A DNA stretch of 64,000 bases from assembly GCA_902530595.1 (NCBI GenBank), contig CACAAX010000004.1, positions 1-64,000 of the forward strand. The letters are read 5' to 3'. The translations under genes and the position numbers were made by a program. The notes beneath the pieces are model-generated. The model worked only from the letters and a program-made list of their open reading frames with translations, searched no databases and had not been told where the DNA came from. This stretch comes from an uncultured Alphaproteobacteria bacterium. GTDB taxonomy: Bacteria; Pseudomonadota; Alphaproteobacteria; Rhodobacterales; Rhodobacteraceae. Positions 44,194-53,327 of this stretch are shown piece by piece (within the stretch, counting starts at the first letter, position 1; each line of letters starts with the position of its first letter).

Positions 44194-45586
44194 ATTGTCG
44201 AATTTAATTAAAGAGCTTTCGTGTTTTAAGACCTACGACATTAGAGGTGAGGTTGATGTCAACATAAATGAAGAGATTGTATATCGTGTAGGTAGAGCAT
44301 TAAGTCAACATTTTTCAGCAAAATTAGTTATAGTTGGCTATGATGCTCGTGAAACTAGTTCTATCTTTGCCACCGCAGTAGCAAAGGGGATACAAGACTT
44401 TGGATCCGATGTCATAAATATTGGTCTTGCTGGCACTGAGGAAATGTACTGGGCTGTAAGTGAGTTTGGTGCATGCGCTGGGATTGAGATTACAGCATCT
44501 CACAACCCAATTAATTATAATGGGATGAAATTTGTTAAATCAAAATCGCAACCGCTGGATGAAGAAACTGATTTCAAGGTTATTAAAAAACTTGCAGAAA
44601 AAGCAGTTTTTTCATCGCCAAGCTACCCTGGCACGATAATTGATCGATCTTTTGAAGCACGAAAAGCTTATGTGAATCGAGTATTAAGTTTTATAGATAT
44701 TGAAAAATTAAACCCTCTTAAGATCGTAGTTAATTCTGGAAACGGAGCCGCTGGTCCAACTTTTGACGCAGTAGCAAAAAAGTTAGCGGACGCAAACGCC
44801 CCTCTCGAATTTATTCGAATAAACCATAACCCTGATCATACATTTCCAAATGGTATCCCTAACCCTCTTTTAACAAAAAATCATTATGCTACTGCTAAAG
44901 TTGTGAAAGAAATGGGCGCTGATTTTGGAGTCGCATTTGATGGAGATTTTGACCGTTGCTTCTTTTTTGATGAGAATGGAATTTTTGTTCAAGGAGAATA
45001 CATAGTGGGCCTTTTTGCAGCCATATTTTTAGAAAAAGAACCTGGCGCAACTATAGTACATGATCCACGCGTGATCTGGAACACGCAAAGCATTGTTACA
45101 AGTAAAGGTGGTATAGCTGTACAATCGAAAACTGGCCATGCGTTTATAAAGCAAACGATGCGCACGCACGAGGCGATATACGGTGGTGAAATGTCCGCGC
45201 ATCACTATTTCCGTGACTTCGCCTTTTGCGACAGTGGTATGATCCCTTGGTTGTTGATCGCAGAATTGATATCTAAATCAGGGCGATCACTAGCGGATTG
45301 GGTAAAGGATAGCTTCGTGGCATTCCCTAGTTCCGGTGAAAATAATTTCCGAGTTAAAGATATTAACAGATCAATCTCACGTGTTTTAGAAACCTATCGT
45401 GCAGACGCTATTTCATTAGATGATACAGATGGTTTGAGCTTGACCTTTAAAGATTGGCGATTCAACTTGCGTAGTTCAAATACTGAGCCACTGGTAAGAT
45501 TGAACATTGAAAGCCGCGGTAATTCTTCAAAGCTAAATGGTAGAGTAACTGATATTGCAAACATACTTTGCGGAACTCATGTTTGA
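44183..45586 (+). CDS. Phosphomannomutase/phosphoglucomutase
   Basis: This alpha-D-phosphohexomutase of about 463-467 residues interconverts hexose 6- and 1-phosphates, supplying mannose-1-P or glucose-1-P. The phosphoserine loop is TASHNPINYNGMKF, the magnesium loop DGDFDRCFFFD, the sugar-binding loop GGEMSAHHYF and the phosphate-binding loop RSSNTEPLVRLNIE. The GEMSAHHYF form matches the ManB/CpsG branch. No ATG is available; the start is a TTG at 44183 or 44195, the former overlapping galU by 11 bases. With ManC encoded further on, GDP-mannose can be made from fructose-6-phosphate once an isomerase has acted. Confidence 0.92.
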   Translation: MINKLSNLIKELSCFKTYDIRGEVDVNINEEIVYRVGRALSQHFSAKLVIVGYDARETSSIFATAVAKGIQDFGSDVINIGLAGTEEMYWAVSEFGACAGIEITASHNPINYNGMKFVKSKSQPLDEETDFKVIKKLAEKAVFSSPSYPGTIIDRSFEARKAYVNRVLSFIDIEKLNPLKIVVNSGNGAAGPTFDAVAKKLADANAPLEFIRINHNPDHTFPNGIPNPLLTKNHYATAKVVKEMGADFGVAFDGDFDRCFFFDENGIFVQGEYIVGLFAAIFLEKEPGATIVHDPRVIWNTQSIVTSKGGIAVQSKTGHAFIKQTMRTHEAIYGGEMSAHHYFRDFAFCDSGMIPWLLIAELISKSGRSLADWVKDSFVAFPSSGENNFRVKDINRSISRVLETYRADAISLDDTDGLSLTFKDWRFNLRSSNTEPLVRLNIESRGNSSKLNGRVTDIANILCGTHV

Positions 45587-45729
45587 GACATAAATAAAAA
45601 GGTTATTATATTTCAAAGCAAAGTATAATAATCAATGACATCAAAAAATAAACTATCCGTTCAGACAGTTGAATGTTCCAAGAGGGTGAACCTAATTTTT
45701 TTGTTACTGCGAAAAAGGCAGATTAGTAC

Positions 45730-46896
45730 ATGAAAATTGTTGTTGTAGGCTTGGGATATGTTGGGCTTTCAAATGCAGTATTGTTAGCGCAGAATAATGA
45801 AGTCATCGGCGTTGATATTTCGAAGGATCGCGTAAATAAGCTTAATTCACGTCAATCTCCAATAATTGATGCCGAGATTTCAGAGTACTTGGCTGAGAAA
45901 GATTTGAACTTGCTTGCTGATACTGACTTGAAAGCTTCGATTAAAGATGCAGATTATGTAATTATTGCAACTCCAACGAGTTACAATGATCAAACTAATT
46001 TCTTTGATACTTCTTCGGTTGAGTCGGTAATTGCGGAGGTAATTGAAAACGAGCCAAACACCTGTATTGTTGTAAAATCTACAATACCCGTTGGTTTTAC
46101 TAATTACGTAACAAAACTCTTTAGCACCAATGCGGTGATTTTTTCACCAGAATTTCTGAGAGAAGGACGAGCACTATACGACAACTTATACCCTAGTCGT
46201 ATTGTTGTGGGTGAAAAATCACAGCGCGCAAAAATTTTTTCGGAATTATTGGCGCAGGGTGCATTGAAGAAGAATATTGATCTTTTGTATACTGATGCCC
46301 GCGAAGCTGAGGCAATTAAGCTGTTTTCCAACACTTATCTAGCGATGCGGGTCGCGTTTTTTAATGAATTGGATAGTTACGCATTAGACGGAAAAATGAA
46401 CAGTCGAGAAATAATCGATGGAGTATGTCATGATCCTCGTATCGGTAAGCACTACAACAACCCTTCCTTTGGATATGGAGGCTACTGCTTGCCAAAAGAC
46501 ACCAAACAACTTCTCGCTAATTATGTTCATGTGCCACAAAATCTCATCAGAGCTGTGGTTGATGCCAATTCGACACGCAAGGATTTCTTAGCAGATGTGA
46601 TCATCAGAAAACAGCCCAAAATTGTGGGTGTCTATCGTCTTGTAATGAAAGAAGGAAGCAGTAATTTCCGAAATAGTTCAATCCAGGGAATTATGAAGCG
46701 CCTAAAGGCCAAGGGTATCGAAGTTGTAGTATACGAACCCGAGTTGAAGAGGACCAACTTTTTTAACTCACGCGTTGAGACTGACCTTTCTACCTTTAAG
46801 GAAAAAATGGATATCATTTTAGCAAACCGGATGGCTGCTGAGCTGGCAGACATCCAAGAAAAAGTTTTCACCAGAGATTTATTTGGAGCTGATTAA
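45730..46896 (+). CDS. ugd: UDP-glucose 6-dehydrogenase
   Basis: This 388-residue enzyme oxidises UDP-glucose twice to UDP-glucuronate with NAD+. The N-terminal Rossmann fold opens with [20 protein letters not shown]. The family block [23 protein letters not shown] is intact, and the catalytic cysteine lies in [15 protein letters not shown]. It is the short form typical of Streptococcus/Gram-negative capsule loci. It is followed after two bases by the UDP-glucuronate epimerase gene, which uses its product. A second, different nucleotide-sugar dehydrogenase occurs at 55.9 kb. The glycan is therefore expected to contain uronic acids. Confidence 0.94.
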   Translation: MKIVVVGLGYVGLSNAVLLAQNNEVIGVDISKDRVNKLNSRQSPIIDAEISEYLAEKDLNLLADTDLKASIKDADYVIIATPTSYNDQTNFFDTSSVESVIAEVIENEPNTCIVVKSTIPVGFTNYVTKLFSTNAVIFSPEFLREGRALYDNLYPSRIVVGEKSQRAKIFSELLAQGALKKNIDLLYTDAREAEAIKLFSNTYLAMRVAFFNELDSYALDGKMNSREIIDGVCHDPRIGKHYNNPSFGYGGYCLPKDTKQLLANYVHVPQNLIRAVVDANSTRKDFLADVIIRKQPKIVGVYRLVMKEGSSNFRNSSIQGIMKRLKAKGIEVVVYEPELKRTNFFNSRVETDLSTFKEKMDIILANRMAAELADIQEKVFTRDLFGAD

Positions 46897-46898
46897 AT

Positions 46899-47930
46899 AT
46901 GAAAGATAAAAAACAAAAGACTGCCCTTGTGACAGGTGCAGCGGGTTTCATCGGCTTTCACATATCGAGGAAGCTACTTGATGAAGGCTGGCGGATTGTT
47001 GGTCTAGACTGTATGTCTGATTATTACGATATATCGTTGAAAGAAGAACGTGAGCGTATATTGATGCAAAATAAATCATACCAATCGGTCCATGAAAAAG
47101 TTGAAACTAAGGGCATATTGATGGATTTATTTAAAGGGGAGAACCCTGATGTTGTGATTCACTTAGCAGCCCAAGCGGGAGTGAGGTATTCAAGTGAAAA
47201 TCCTCGTGCATATCTTGAAGCTAATATCCAAGGAACCTTTGAACTTTTAGAAGCGGCGCGTGCGTACCCCCCTGGACATATGCTGCTTGCTTCGACCTCT
47301 TCCGTATATGGTGCAAATGAGGACATACCCTATAATGAAAGTGACAAAGCTGATCATCCGGTTTCATTTTACGCTGCAACTAAAAAGTCTACAGAAAACA
47401 TGGCGCATAGCTATTCGCACTTATTCAATCTACCTATTACGATTTTTCGCTTCTTCACAGTATACGGACCATGGAGTCGCCCAGATATGGCTCCATTTAA
47501 GTTCACAAAGGCTATTTTCGATAATGACCACATAGATGTTTACAATTATGGCGATATGAGCCGTGATTTCACATATATTGACGATCTTGTGAATGGTATC
47601 CGTTTATTAATGGATGTAATCCCCGTGGCCTCTAGCACTGAAGAAGGCAATTTAACTGTAGCGGATAGCAAATCTCTAGTCGCCTCTTACAGGATAGTTA
47701 ATATTGGCAACTCTAAACCTGAAAAACTTTTGGATTTTATAGAAGCGATTGAAAAAGCCATCGGAAGAAAAGCAGCAAGAAATCTACTACCAAAACAACC
47801 AGGAGATGTTCTCGCTACTTGGGCAGATACTTCTTTATTAGAACACCTCACAGGATATAAGCCTATGACCAATCTATCGGAAGGGACTGAAAAATTCGTA
47901 AGTTGGTATCGTGGTTACTACAATGTTTGA
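46899..47930 (+). CDS. UDP-glucuronate 4-epimerase
   Basis: This 343-residue extended SDR probably converts UDP-glucuronate to UDP-galacturonate. It shows the NAD-binding GAAGFIGFHISRKLLDEGW, the LAAQAGVRYSSENPRAY block typical of UDP-glucuronate epimerases (Cap1J/LspL), the catalytic YAATKKSTE, and RFFTVYGPWSRPDMAPFKF. The RPDMA segment distinguishes it from UDP-glucose 4-epimerases. It directly follows the UDP-glucose dehydrogenase, supporting the substrate. The only oddity is a short low-conservation segment after VIPVASSTEE near residue 245. Confidence 0.92.
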   Translation: MKDKKQKTALVTGAAGFIGFHISRKLLDEGWRIVGLDCMSDYYDISLKEERERILMQNKSYQSVHEKVETKGILMDLFKGENPDVVIHLAAQAGVRYSSENPRAYLEANIQGTFELLEAARAYPPGHMLLASTSSVYGANEDIPYNESDKADHPVSFYAATKKSTENMAHSYSHLFNLPITIFRFFTVYGPWSRPDMAPFKFTKAIFDNDHIDVYNYGDMSRDFTYIDDLVNGIRLLMDVIPVASSTEEGNLTVADSKSLVASYRIVNIGNSKPEKLLDFIEAIEKAIGRKAARNLLPKQPGDVLATWADTSLLEHLTGYKPMTNLSEGTEKFVSWYRGYYNV

Positions 47931-48037
47931 ATAAAAAAATGTACGTTATGTCCATATGCTCAACTCTGCCCGAATGTGAGTATTATGGGTAGGTGGGTGA
48001 GAGTTTTTGGACGCCCGCCAAAAGAAGATTTGATTAA

Positions 48038-49030
48038 ATGATTGCAAAGAAAATTACTGTGATTGGTGGTTCTGGTTTTGTTGGAACGAACCTGTGCAGG
48101 CAGCTGTCTTTGAAGCAGCAGGAATTTGAGATCCTTGATCTCAAGATGAGCAATCAATTTCCAGAGATGTGCAAACTAGCAGACGTGCGCGATTCTGAGG
48201 CTTTACGGAAAACGATCACGGGTGACGTAGTGGTGAATCTGGCAGCAGTTCATCGCGACGACGTTAGTGATAAGTTGGAATACCAGCGCACGAACGTGGA
48301 CGGTGCAGAAAACGTTGCATTGGTGTGTGAAGAAAAAGGTATCGATAAGATTGTCTTTACGAGTACTGTTGCTGTTTACGGATTTGCCGAGCCTGGGACA
48401 GATGAGAGCGGAAAGATTAAACCGTTTAATGAATATGGTCGAACGAAGTTTGAGGCCGAGGAGAGACTCCGGAACTGGCAAACCCGGGGGAACAATTCTT
48501 TAATCATTGTTCGGCCGACCGTAATATTTGGTGAAGGTAACCGTGGAAATGTATTTAACCTGTTAAACCAAATTGCGTCTGGAAAATTTATTATGGTTGG
48601 CAGGGGTGAAAACAAAAAATCGATGGCATATATCGGTAATTTCATTGCCTTTTTGGAGACCTGCATAGCCACTAAAAAGAAATACGGAGTGTATAATTAC
48701 ATAGATACGCCTGACTTGACGATGAATGAGTTGGTTGCTCAGGTACGCGCTAAGTTGAAGGGCAAGATAGGAGTTGGTCTGCGTTTGCCCTACTGGTTGG
48801 GGCTAGTTTTGGGCTACACGGCAGATTTATTGGCAAAATTGAGCGGTAAAAATTTTCCTGTTAGTTCAATTCGCGTAAAGAAATTCACTTCATCTACGGA
48901 ATTTCAAAGCGCGAAAGCTAGTTTGGATAATTTCGAAGCACCATTTTTGTTAAGTCATGGCCTAGAAAGAACGCTGCAGAGTGAATTTATTTCGCCTCAA
49001 CAAAATCAAGAAATATTTTATACGGAGTAA
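48038..49030 (+). CDS. NAD-dependent epimerase/dehydratase (extended SDR), substrate unknown
   Basis: This is a 330-residue nucleotide-sugar-type SDR. The N-terminal glycine motif reads IGGSGFVGTNLC, the active site strand FTSTVAVYGFAEP, and the catalytic YGRTKFEAE. C-terminal to the fold there is a semi-hydrophobic stretch, LPYWLGLVLGYTADLLAKLSG, which may associate with the membrane. This feature is shared with Gnu/WbpV-like enzymes acting on lipid- or UDP-linked GlcNAc, but I cannot fix the substrate. It is separated from the uronate epimerase by about 107 bases. Its base composition is richer in G+C than its right-hand neighbour. Confidence 0.78.
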   Translation: MIAKKITVIGGSGFVGTNLCRQLSLKQQEFEILDLKMSNQFPEMCKLADVRDSEALRKTITGDVVVNLAAVHRDDVSDKLEYQRTNVDGAENVALVCEEKGIDKIVFTSTVAVYGFAEPGTDESGKIKPFNEYGRTKFEAEERLRNWQTRGNNSLIIVRPTVIFGEGNRGNVFNLLNQIASGKFIMVGRGENKKSMAYIGNFIAFLETCIATKKKYGVYNYIDTPDLTMNELVAQVRAKLKGKIGVGLRLPYWLGLVLGYTADLLAKLSGKNFPVSSIRVKKFTSSTEFQSAKASLDNFEAPFLLSHGLERTLQSEFISPQQNQEIFYTE

Positions 49031-49039
49031 AAATCTCAG

Positions 49040-49807
49040 TTGTTAAAATTTAGTATAATCACAGTTTGTTTTAATTCAGCGAACACAATCGTAGAGACGA
49101 TCAATTCAGTTCATAGTCAGTCTTTTAAATCTTATGAGCATCTAATAATTGATGGGCTATCTACAGATGGAACCGTTGATATAGCGAAATCCCATCAAAG
49201 TGATAAAATAATACTTTTTTCAGAAAAAGATGATGGTCTGTATGATGCAATGAATAAAGGTATGTTTAAAGCGAAAGGTGAGTATATTATATTCTTAAAT
49301 TCGGATGACTTGTTTGCCGATGAATTTGTATTGGAGAAAATTAATTTGCTCGCCATAAATAGTCCTGACTTTATTTATGGTGGGATAAGCTATTTTTCCG
49401 ATAATGTATATAAGCAACGGACTTGGATCCCAGAAAGCTTTAAATATATCAAGGAAAAAAAGATACAATTACCACACCCGGCTATTTGTATAAAAAGGCT
49501 GCACCTAATTGAAAAAAATCGTCTATTTGATACTAAACTAAAAATTGCGGCTGATTTAAAGCAACAATTGGAAATCATACATTGTGATAATCGAACGGGT
49601 ATACTGATTGACGAAGTGTTAGTAAATATGCGTCTGGGTGGCAAAAGCACCAGAAACTTCGTAGCATTCTTATTGGGTTGGAAAGAGGCGTTGAGAGTTT
49701 ACAGGGATATTTTTGGTATTACCGGTTATTTTTATTGTTTTAGAAAAATTATTCAAAAATTACCGCAAATAAAAAAAAATTTTTATTTAAAAAAATTTGT
49801 AAGTTAG
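49040..49807 (+). CDS. Glycosyltransferase family 2
   Basis: This is a 255-residue GT-A transferase with FSIITVCFNSANTIVETINSV at the start and HLIIDGLSTDGT as the nucleotide-binding loop. The metal motif lies in EYIIFLNSDDLF, and a downstream HPAICIKRLHL block resembles the WcaA/colanic-acid type. It starts with TTG, with GGAG 13 bases upstream. No membrane helix is predicted; the C-terminus is strongly basic and aromatic (KIIQKLPQIKKNFYLKKF), which suggests membrane contact. It transfers one sugar of the repeat unit. It is the only clear GT2 gene in the window's part of the locus, so more must lie to the right or elsewhere. Confidence 0.88.
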   Translation: MLKFSIITVCFNSANTIVETINSVHSQSFKSYEHLIIDGLSTDGTVDIAKSHQSDKIILFSEKDDGLYDAMNKGMFKAKGEYIIFLNSDDLFADEFVLEKINLLAINSPDFIYGGISYFSDNVYKQRTWIPESFKYIKEKKIQLPHPAICIKRLHLIEKNRLFDTKLKIAADLKQQLEIIHCDNRTGILIDEVLVNMRLGGKSTRNFVAFLLGWKEALRVYRDIFGITGYFYCFRKIIQKLPQIKKNFYLKKFVS

Positions 49808-50132
49808 TACACGAATATTTTCAATTCACATGTTGTTACACCGCCAATGAAAAATGGAAAAGTTTTTTTTTGACAAATCATCAGATGTGGAAATGTTAAA
49901 ATAGTATGTCAAAAGTCAAACACTCAGCTCGTAGTGGTTGGCTCCTGCTTTATAAACTTGGCAGGACAAATAGCTTTATAGTTTCAAACAAGATAAATGA
50001 AAAAAAATATCAAAATTATCAGAATAGATAGTCCAGGATTAATGTCTTCTATGGCTTCAGAGCAAAAACTGTACAAAATGCTGGCTTCGTAACAAAGCTT
50101 TGTAAAAATCTACTATTAGAAAATTCTATTAT
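49808..50132. other. 325-base spacer with a weak promoter-like sequence
   Basis: No gene is seen. TTGACA near 49873 followed 18 bases later by TGTTAA could be a weak vegetative promoter for the ABC flippase gene. Short T and A runs after the GT2 stop may act as a weak terminator. Otherwise featureless. Confidence 0.35.
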
Positions 50133-51902
50133 ATGCTTCTCACGCTCAAAAACCTATTCCAAGTGCTGGACACCAATGACCGTAAATTACTGTACTCAGT
50201 TTTAATGTTTCTATTTTTTATTGGAATTTTTGAAATTTTAGGCATTGCGTCAATTATTCCAATTATTTCGATAATGAGTGATCCAGCGATATTGGACACA
50301 AATAAGTATCTCTTTGCGTTTAAAAAAATTGCGACAGATTTAGGCTATGGGCGACAACAAGAAATTCTTATATTGTTAGGGTTTTCATCGTTTAGTATGA
50401 TTGCGCTTGCAACCGCACTTCGTTCAATTGGTGTATATGTAACGACAAAATTTATTGAGATGCGCCGACACCATTTGAGCCATAAGCTTTTATCCGGGTA
50501 TTTAAGAAACGATTATGAGTTTTTTTTAAATTCTCAGTCCGCAGAGATAACGAAAATAGTGTTATCTGAAATTGATCGCATTGTTGCTCAACTTATCCGA
50601 CCACTAGTTATGATGGTATCATATATGTTCTTACTGATTTTTGTGCTTACATTCTTATTTTTTGTGAATCCTCAGGTATCAATGATTATTATACTGATTT
50701 TTGGTGGACTATATTCTTTTGTATATTTTCTAATTAGGTGGAAAGTTAATTATCTTGGGGTACAAACGGTACAATCAAATAGAGAACGCTTCGCTCTAAC
50801 AATGGAAGCCCTGAAAAATATTAAATATATAAAATACAGAGGATTAGAGGATTATTACATTAGAAAATTTTTTATTGCATCATATCAGTTTTCACATTCC
50901 GTTGCAGTACAATTTGTGTTGAATCAAATTCCCAAATACATAGTAGAGCTTGTAGCTTTTGGAGGATTAATCTTGGTTTCAGTGCTTACACTGATATCGA
51001 ATTCGGAATTAAACGGAAGCGTATCAAGTAGTTTTTTTCCTATGTTGAGCGCATACGCTCTGAGTGCTTACAAGCTACAACCGGCAGTTCAATCAATGTT
51101 TAATGGCATTGTTAGCCTAAGATACGGACGTGCTACGCTTGATAATCTTTTCAAATCTCTAGACCAGATCAATCCTTCCGGCAACCCTAATGGATTAGAA
51201 AAAAGTAATGTTGAAATAATATTTGATCAAGAATTTGAGAGTAGAGGGATTTCCTTCAAATATGCTAACGAAAAGTCTAATATTGTTGAAAACATCAATT
51301 TCAAAATTCCGAGAGGGTCTTCTGTAGGTATCATTGGTAAAACGGGGTCCGGTAAATCCACTTTAATTAGTCTTATACTAGGTTTGCTCCGACCTAACAC
51401 TGGAAGCTTTCTGGTTGATGGCAAGGAAATAAATGAGATAACTATGAGAAAGTGGCAAAAGATTATTGGTTATGTGCCACAGGATGTTACACTGATAGAC
51501 GCCACAATCTTTGAAAATATTGCCTTCGGCTCAGAGTTAAAAGATATTGATTCTGAGCATGCTATTAACTGTGGTCGAATAGCAATGATTGACGAAAGTT
51601 TTTTTTCGAATACTAACCAGAAGTATATAGGTGATGATGGGGTGAAAATATCAGGAGGGCAGAAGCAGAGAATTGGAATTGCACGCGCTCTGTATAAAAG
51701 ACCCAGTTTGTTGGTCTTGGATGAGGCCACAAGTGGATTAGATCCAAAAACGGAAAAACAAGTACTAGACAATATTTCCAAATATTCTAAGTGCATGTCT
51801 ATTCTTATGATTACGCATAAATATAAGAATCTTGGAATATGTGATGAAGTTTATGAATTACAAGATGGACATTTACGAAAATGTCAACGCAACATTGAAT
51901 AA
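50133..51902 (+). CDS. ABC-type glycan flippase (PglK-like)
   Basis: This is a 589-residue fused permease-ATPase. About six hydrophobic segments fill residues ~20-320, beginning with VLMFLFFIGIFEILGIASIIPIIS, a start that resembles PglK-type lipid-oligosaccharide flippases. The ATPase has Walker A GIIGKTGSGKST, Q-loop GYVPQDVTLID, signature ISGGQKQRIGIARAL, Walker B LLVLDEATSGLD and switch MITHKYK. It would act as a homodimer to flip an undecaprenyl-linked repeat or chain. No wzx or kpsT/M-type genes are seen here, so this may be the locus's flippase. The Wza/Wzz-like genes at 1.1-4.4 kb could handle later export. Confidence 0.88.
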   Translation: MLLTLKNLFQVLDTNDRKLLYSVLMFLFFIGIFEILGIASIIPIISIMSDPAILDTNKYLFAFKKIATDLGYGRQQEILILLGFSSFSMIALATALRSIGVYVTTKFIEMRRHHLSHKLLSGYLRNDYEFFLNSQSAEITKIVLSEIDRIVAQLIRPLVMMVSYMFLLIFVLTFLFFVNPQVSMIIILIFGGLYSFVYFLIRWKVNYLGVQTVQSNRERFALTMEALKNIKYIKYRGLEDYYIRKFFIASYQFSHSVAVQFVLNQIPKYIVELVAFGGLILVSVLTLISNSELNGSVSSSFFPMLSAYALSAYKLQPAVQSMFNGIVSLRYGRATLDNLFKSLDQINPSGNPNGLEKSNVEIIFDQEFESRGISFKYANEKSNIVENINFKIPRGSSVGIIGKTGSGKSTLISLILGLLRPNTGSFLVDGKEINEITMRKWQKIIGYVPQDVTLIDATIFENIAFGSELKDIDSEHAINCGRIAMIDESFFSNTNQKYIGDDGVKISGGQKQRIGIARALYKRPSLLVLDEATSGLDPKTEKQVLDNISKYSKCMSILMITHKYKNLGICDEVYELQDGHLRKCQRNIE

Positions 51903-52250
51903 AATAATCGATCTGCCCCCCGATGCTGACGTATCTTTTTTTGTTAAACATGGTTTTTTTAACATAGCAAAAAGCCAGGGATTTGATTTGATGTGGTTAG
52001 CAATCCAACAATGACTACTAACAACTCTATAAACCGATAACTTATAATATGTAATGTTACAGCCATATTGGACTTAGTAAAGACGTGTGTGTTTATACTA
52101 AAAATTCTTCCTTCTTTTTTCTTACGGAGTGACCAACTTATAACGTATATTTTGCGTCAACGATTTGAAGGGATTGTTACTGGAGATTGTATTCTTAGTG
52201 ATTATCAAAGAAATCTAAAGACAGAAACTATTATTAGTATTGGCATATAA
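51903..52250 (+). pseudogene. Decayed paralogue of the 33.9-35.4 kb transferase
   Basis: Two short frames in succession match the N-terminal third of the transferase encoded at 33864-35414. Frame one reads IIDLPPDADVSFFVKHGFF (compare ILDLSPDKGFSYYWKNSLF). After a stop and frame change, frame two reads RQRFEGIVTGDCILSDYQR (compare NIRFKGIQVGDCILSVYFR). The rest of the gene is absent. It begins directly after the flippase stop, so an intact copy was probably once part of this operon. The match between the two sites was made by eye from the given translations. Confidence 0.7.
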
Positions 52251-52350
52251 TATTGACGCTGTTAACATAAATGCCTCTGTTTTCTATATTCAAAATTGTA
52301 TCCGCAAAAAAGGATATCTTATCAAAGCGTAAATTAAATAGGAGAATATC

Positions 52351-53187
52351 TTGTTAAAACTAAATAAAGTAACAAACCAAGGTTCAAACCCCTTTCCATA
52401 TGTAGTAATAGAAGACGCGTTCGGATGTGGGTCCTCACTAAATGTTGACTTTCCTACTCATGATGAATTTGCATCTTCGATGCGTATGGATAAAGATATG
52501 TCGTATCCTGCCCAAAATTATTTGCATCTAATAACTCAAAAAAAGTTATATAATTCATTGCATAATTTTGTATATTCAGAACATTTTGTTGAACATTTTC
52601 TAGATTTTTTCCGTGATGACATCGAAAAAAGAGTAGCGTCCGGTGAATTATTGTTTAATCCGTTTGAGCTGCCAATAATAAGCAGTCCGTATGAGACATC
52701 TATATTCGATATGAATGCAAATTCTGATCAGGCACCATTCCTTTTTCCCCGTCTTGATTTGGGTTATGGTGGTGTAAAATATGGAAAAGATAACGGCGGT
52801 GCAGGCATTCACACAGACAATGCTGGACGTCTGATTTCAATATTATACTACGTAAATACACCTGACAATATGGTTGGTGGTGAGCATCGAATGTATAAGA
52901 TCGAGAATAGGAAACCAGTTGTGGCAAAAGAAGTCGAGCCGTATGAGGGGCGTTTGCTGGCATCATTGCAAACAAACTATGCCCTGCATGATGTTAACCC
53001 GATAACTCGTATTAACGGCTACAGAAAAGCATTTTATTTAGCTGTGAGTTGTAACAAGCCAATTTGGCGCACATCTGAGGGCTGGATGATGAAATTAACA
53101 TCTAATAGAGATCCCGAGAAACATGCAAAAAGTTTTACACCACTAAATGCTATTAAAAGAATATTGAGACGCAAACTACTTCGTTGA
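52351..53187 (+). CDS. 2-oxoglutarate/Fe(II) oxygenase family protein
   Basis: This 278-residue protein has a double-stranded beta-helix iron site: His154 and Asp156 in GIHTDNAGR, a distal His213 in YALHDVNP, and the 2OG-binding Arg225 in GYRKAFYLAV. The strand between (LISILYYVNTP) matches prolyl-4-hydroxylase-like members found in glycan and lipopolysaccharide loci. It has no signal peptide, so it acts in the cytoplasm, on a nucleotide sugar, lipid-linked sugar or aglycone. Translation starts at TTG 52351 behind AGGAG. It follows the decayed transferase gene and precedes the MurB-like gene, separated from the latter by about 140 bases. The substrate is unknown. Confidence 0.8.
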   Translation: MLKLNKVTNQGSNPFPYVVIEDAFGCGSSLNVDFPTHDEFASSMRMDKDMSYPAQNYLHLITQKKLYNSLHNFVYSEHFVEHFLDFFRDDIEKRVASGELLFNPFELPIISSPYETSIFDMNANSDQAPFLFPRLDLGYGGVKYGKDNGGAGIHTDNAGRLISILYYVNTPDNMVGGEHRMYKIENRKPVVAKEVEPYEGRLLASLQTNYALHDVNPITRINGYRKAFYLAVSCNKPIWRTSEGWMMKLTSNRDPEKHAKSFTPLNAIKRILRRKLLR

Positions 53188-53327
53188 TTATATAAGAAGT
53201 CATTCCGCGGTATAATTGGTATAGATTAACTTAATATCGAATGTAGTATTCTTTCAACCAGAACTACAAATTCTATGTAATGAAATTTTGCACTTATGCA
53301 GGTGATTGATTTTTATGCGAAGATGTC

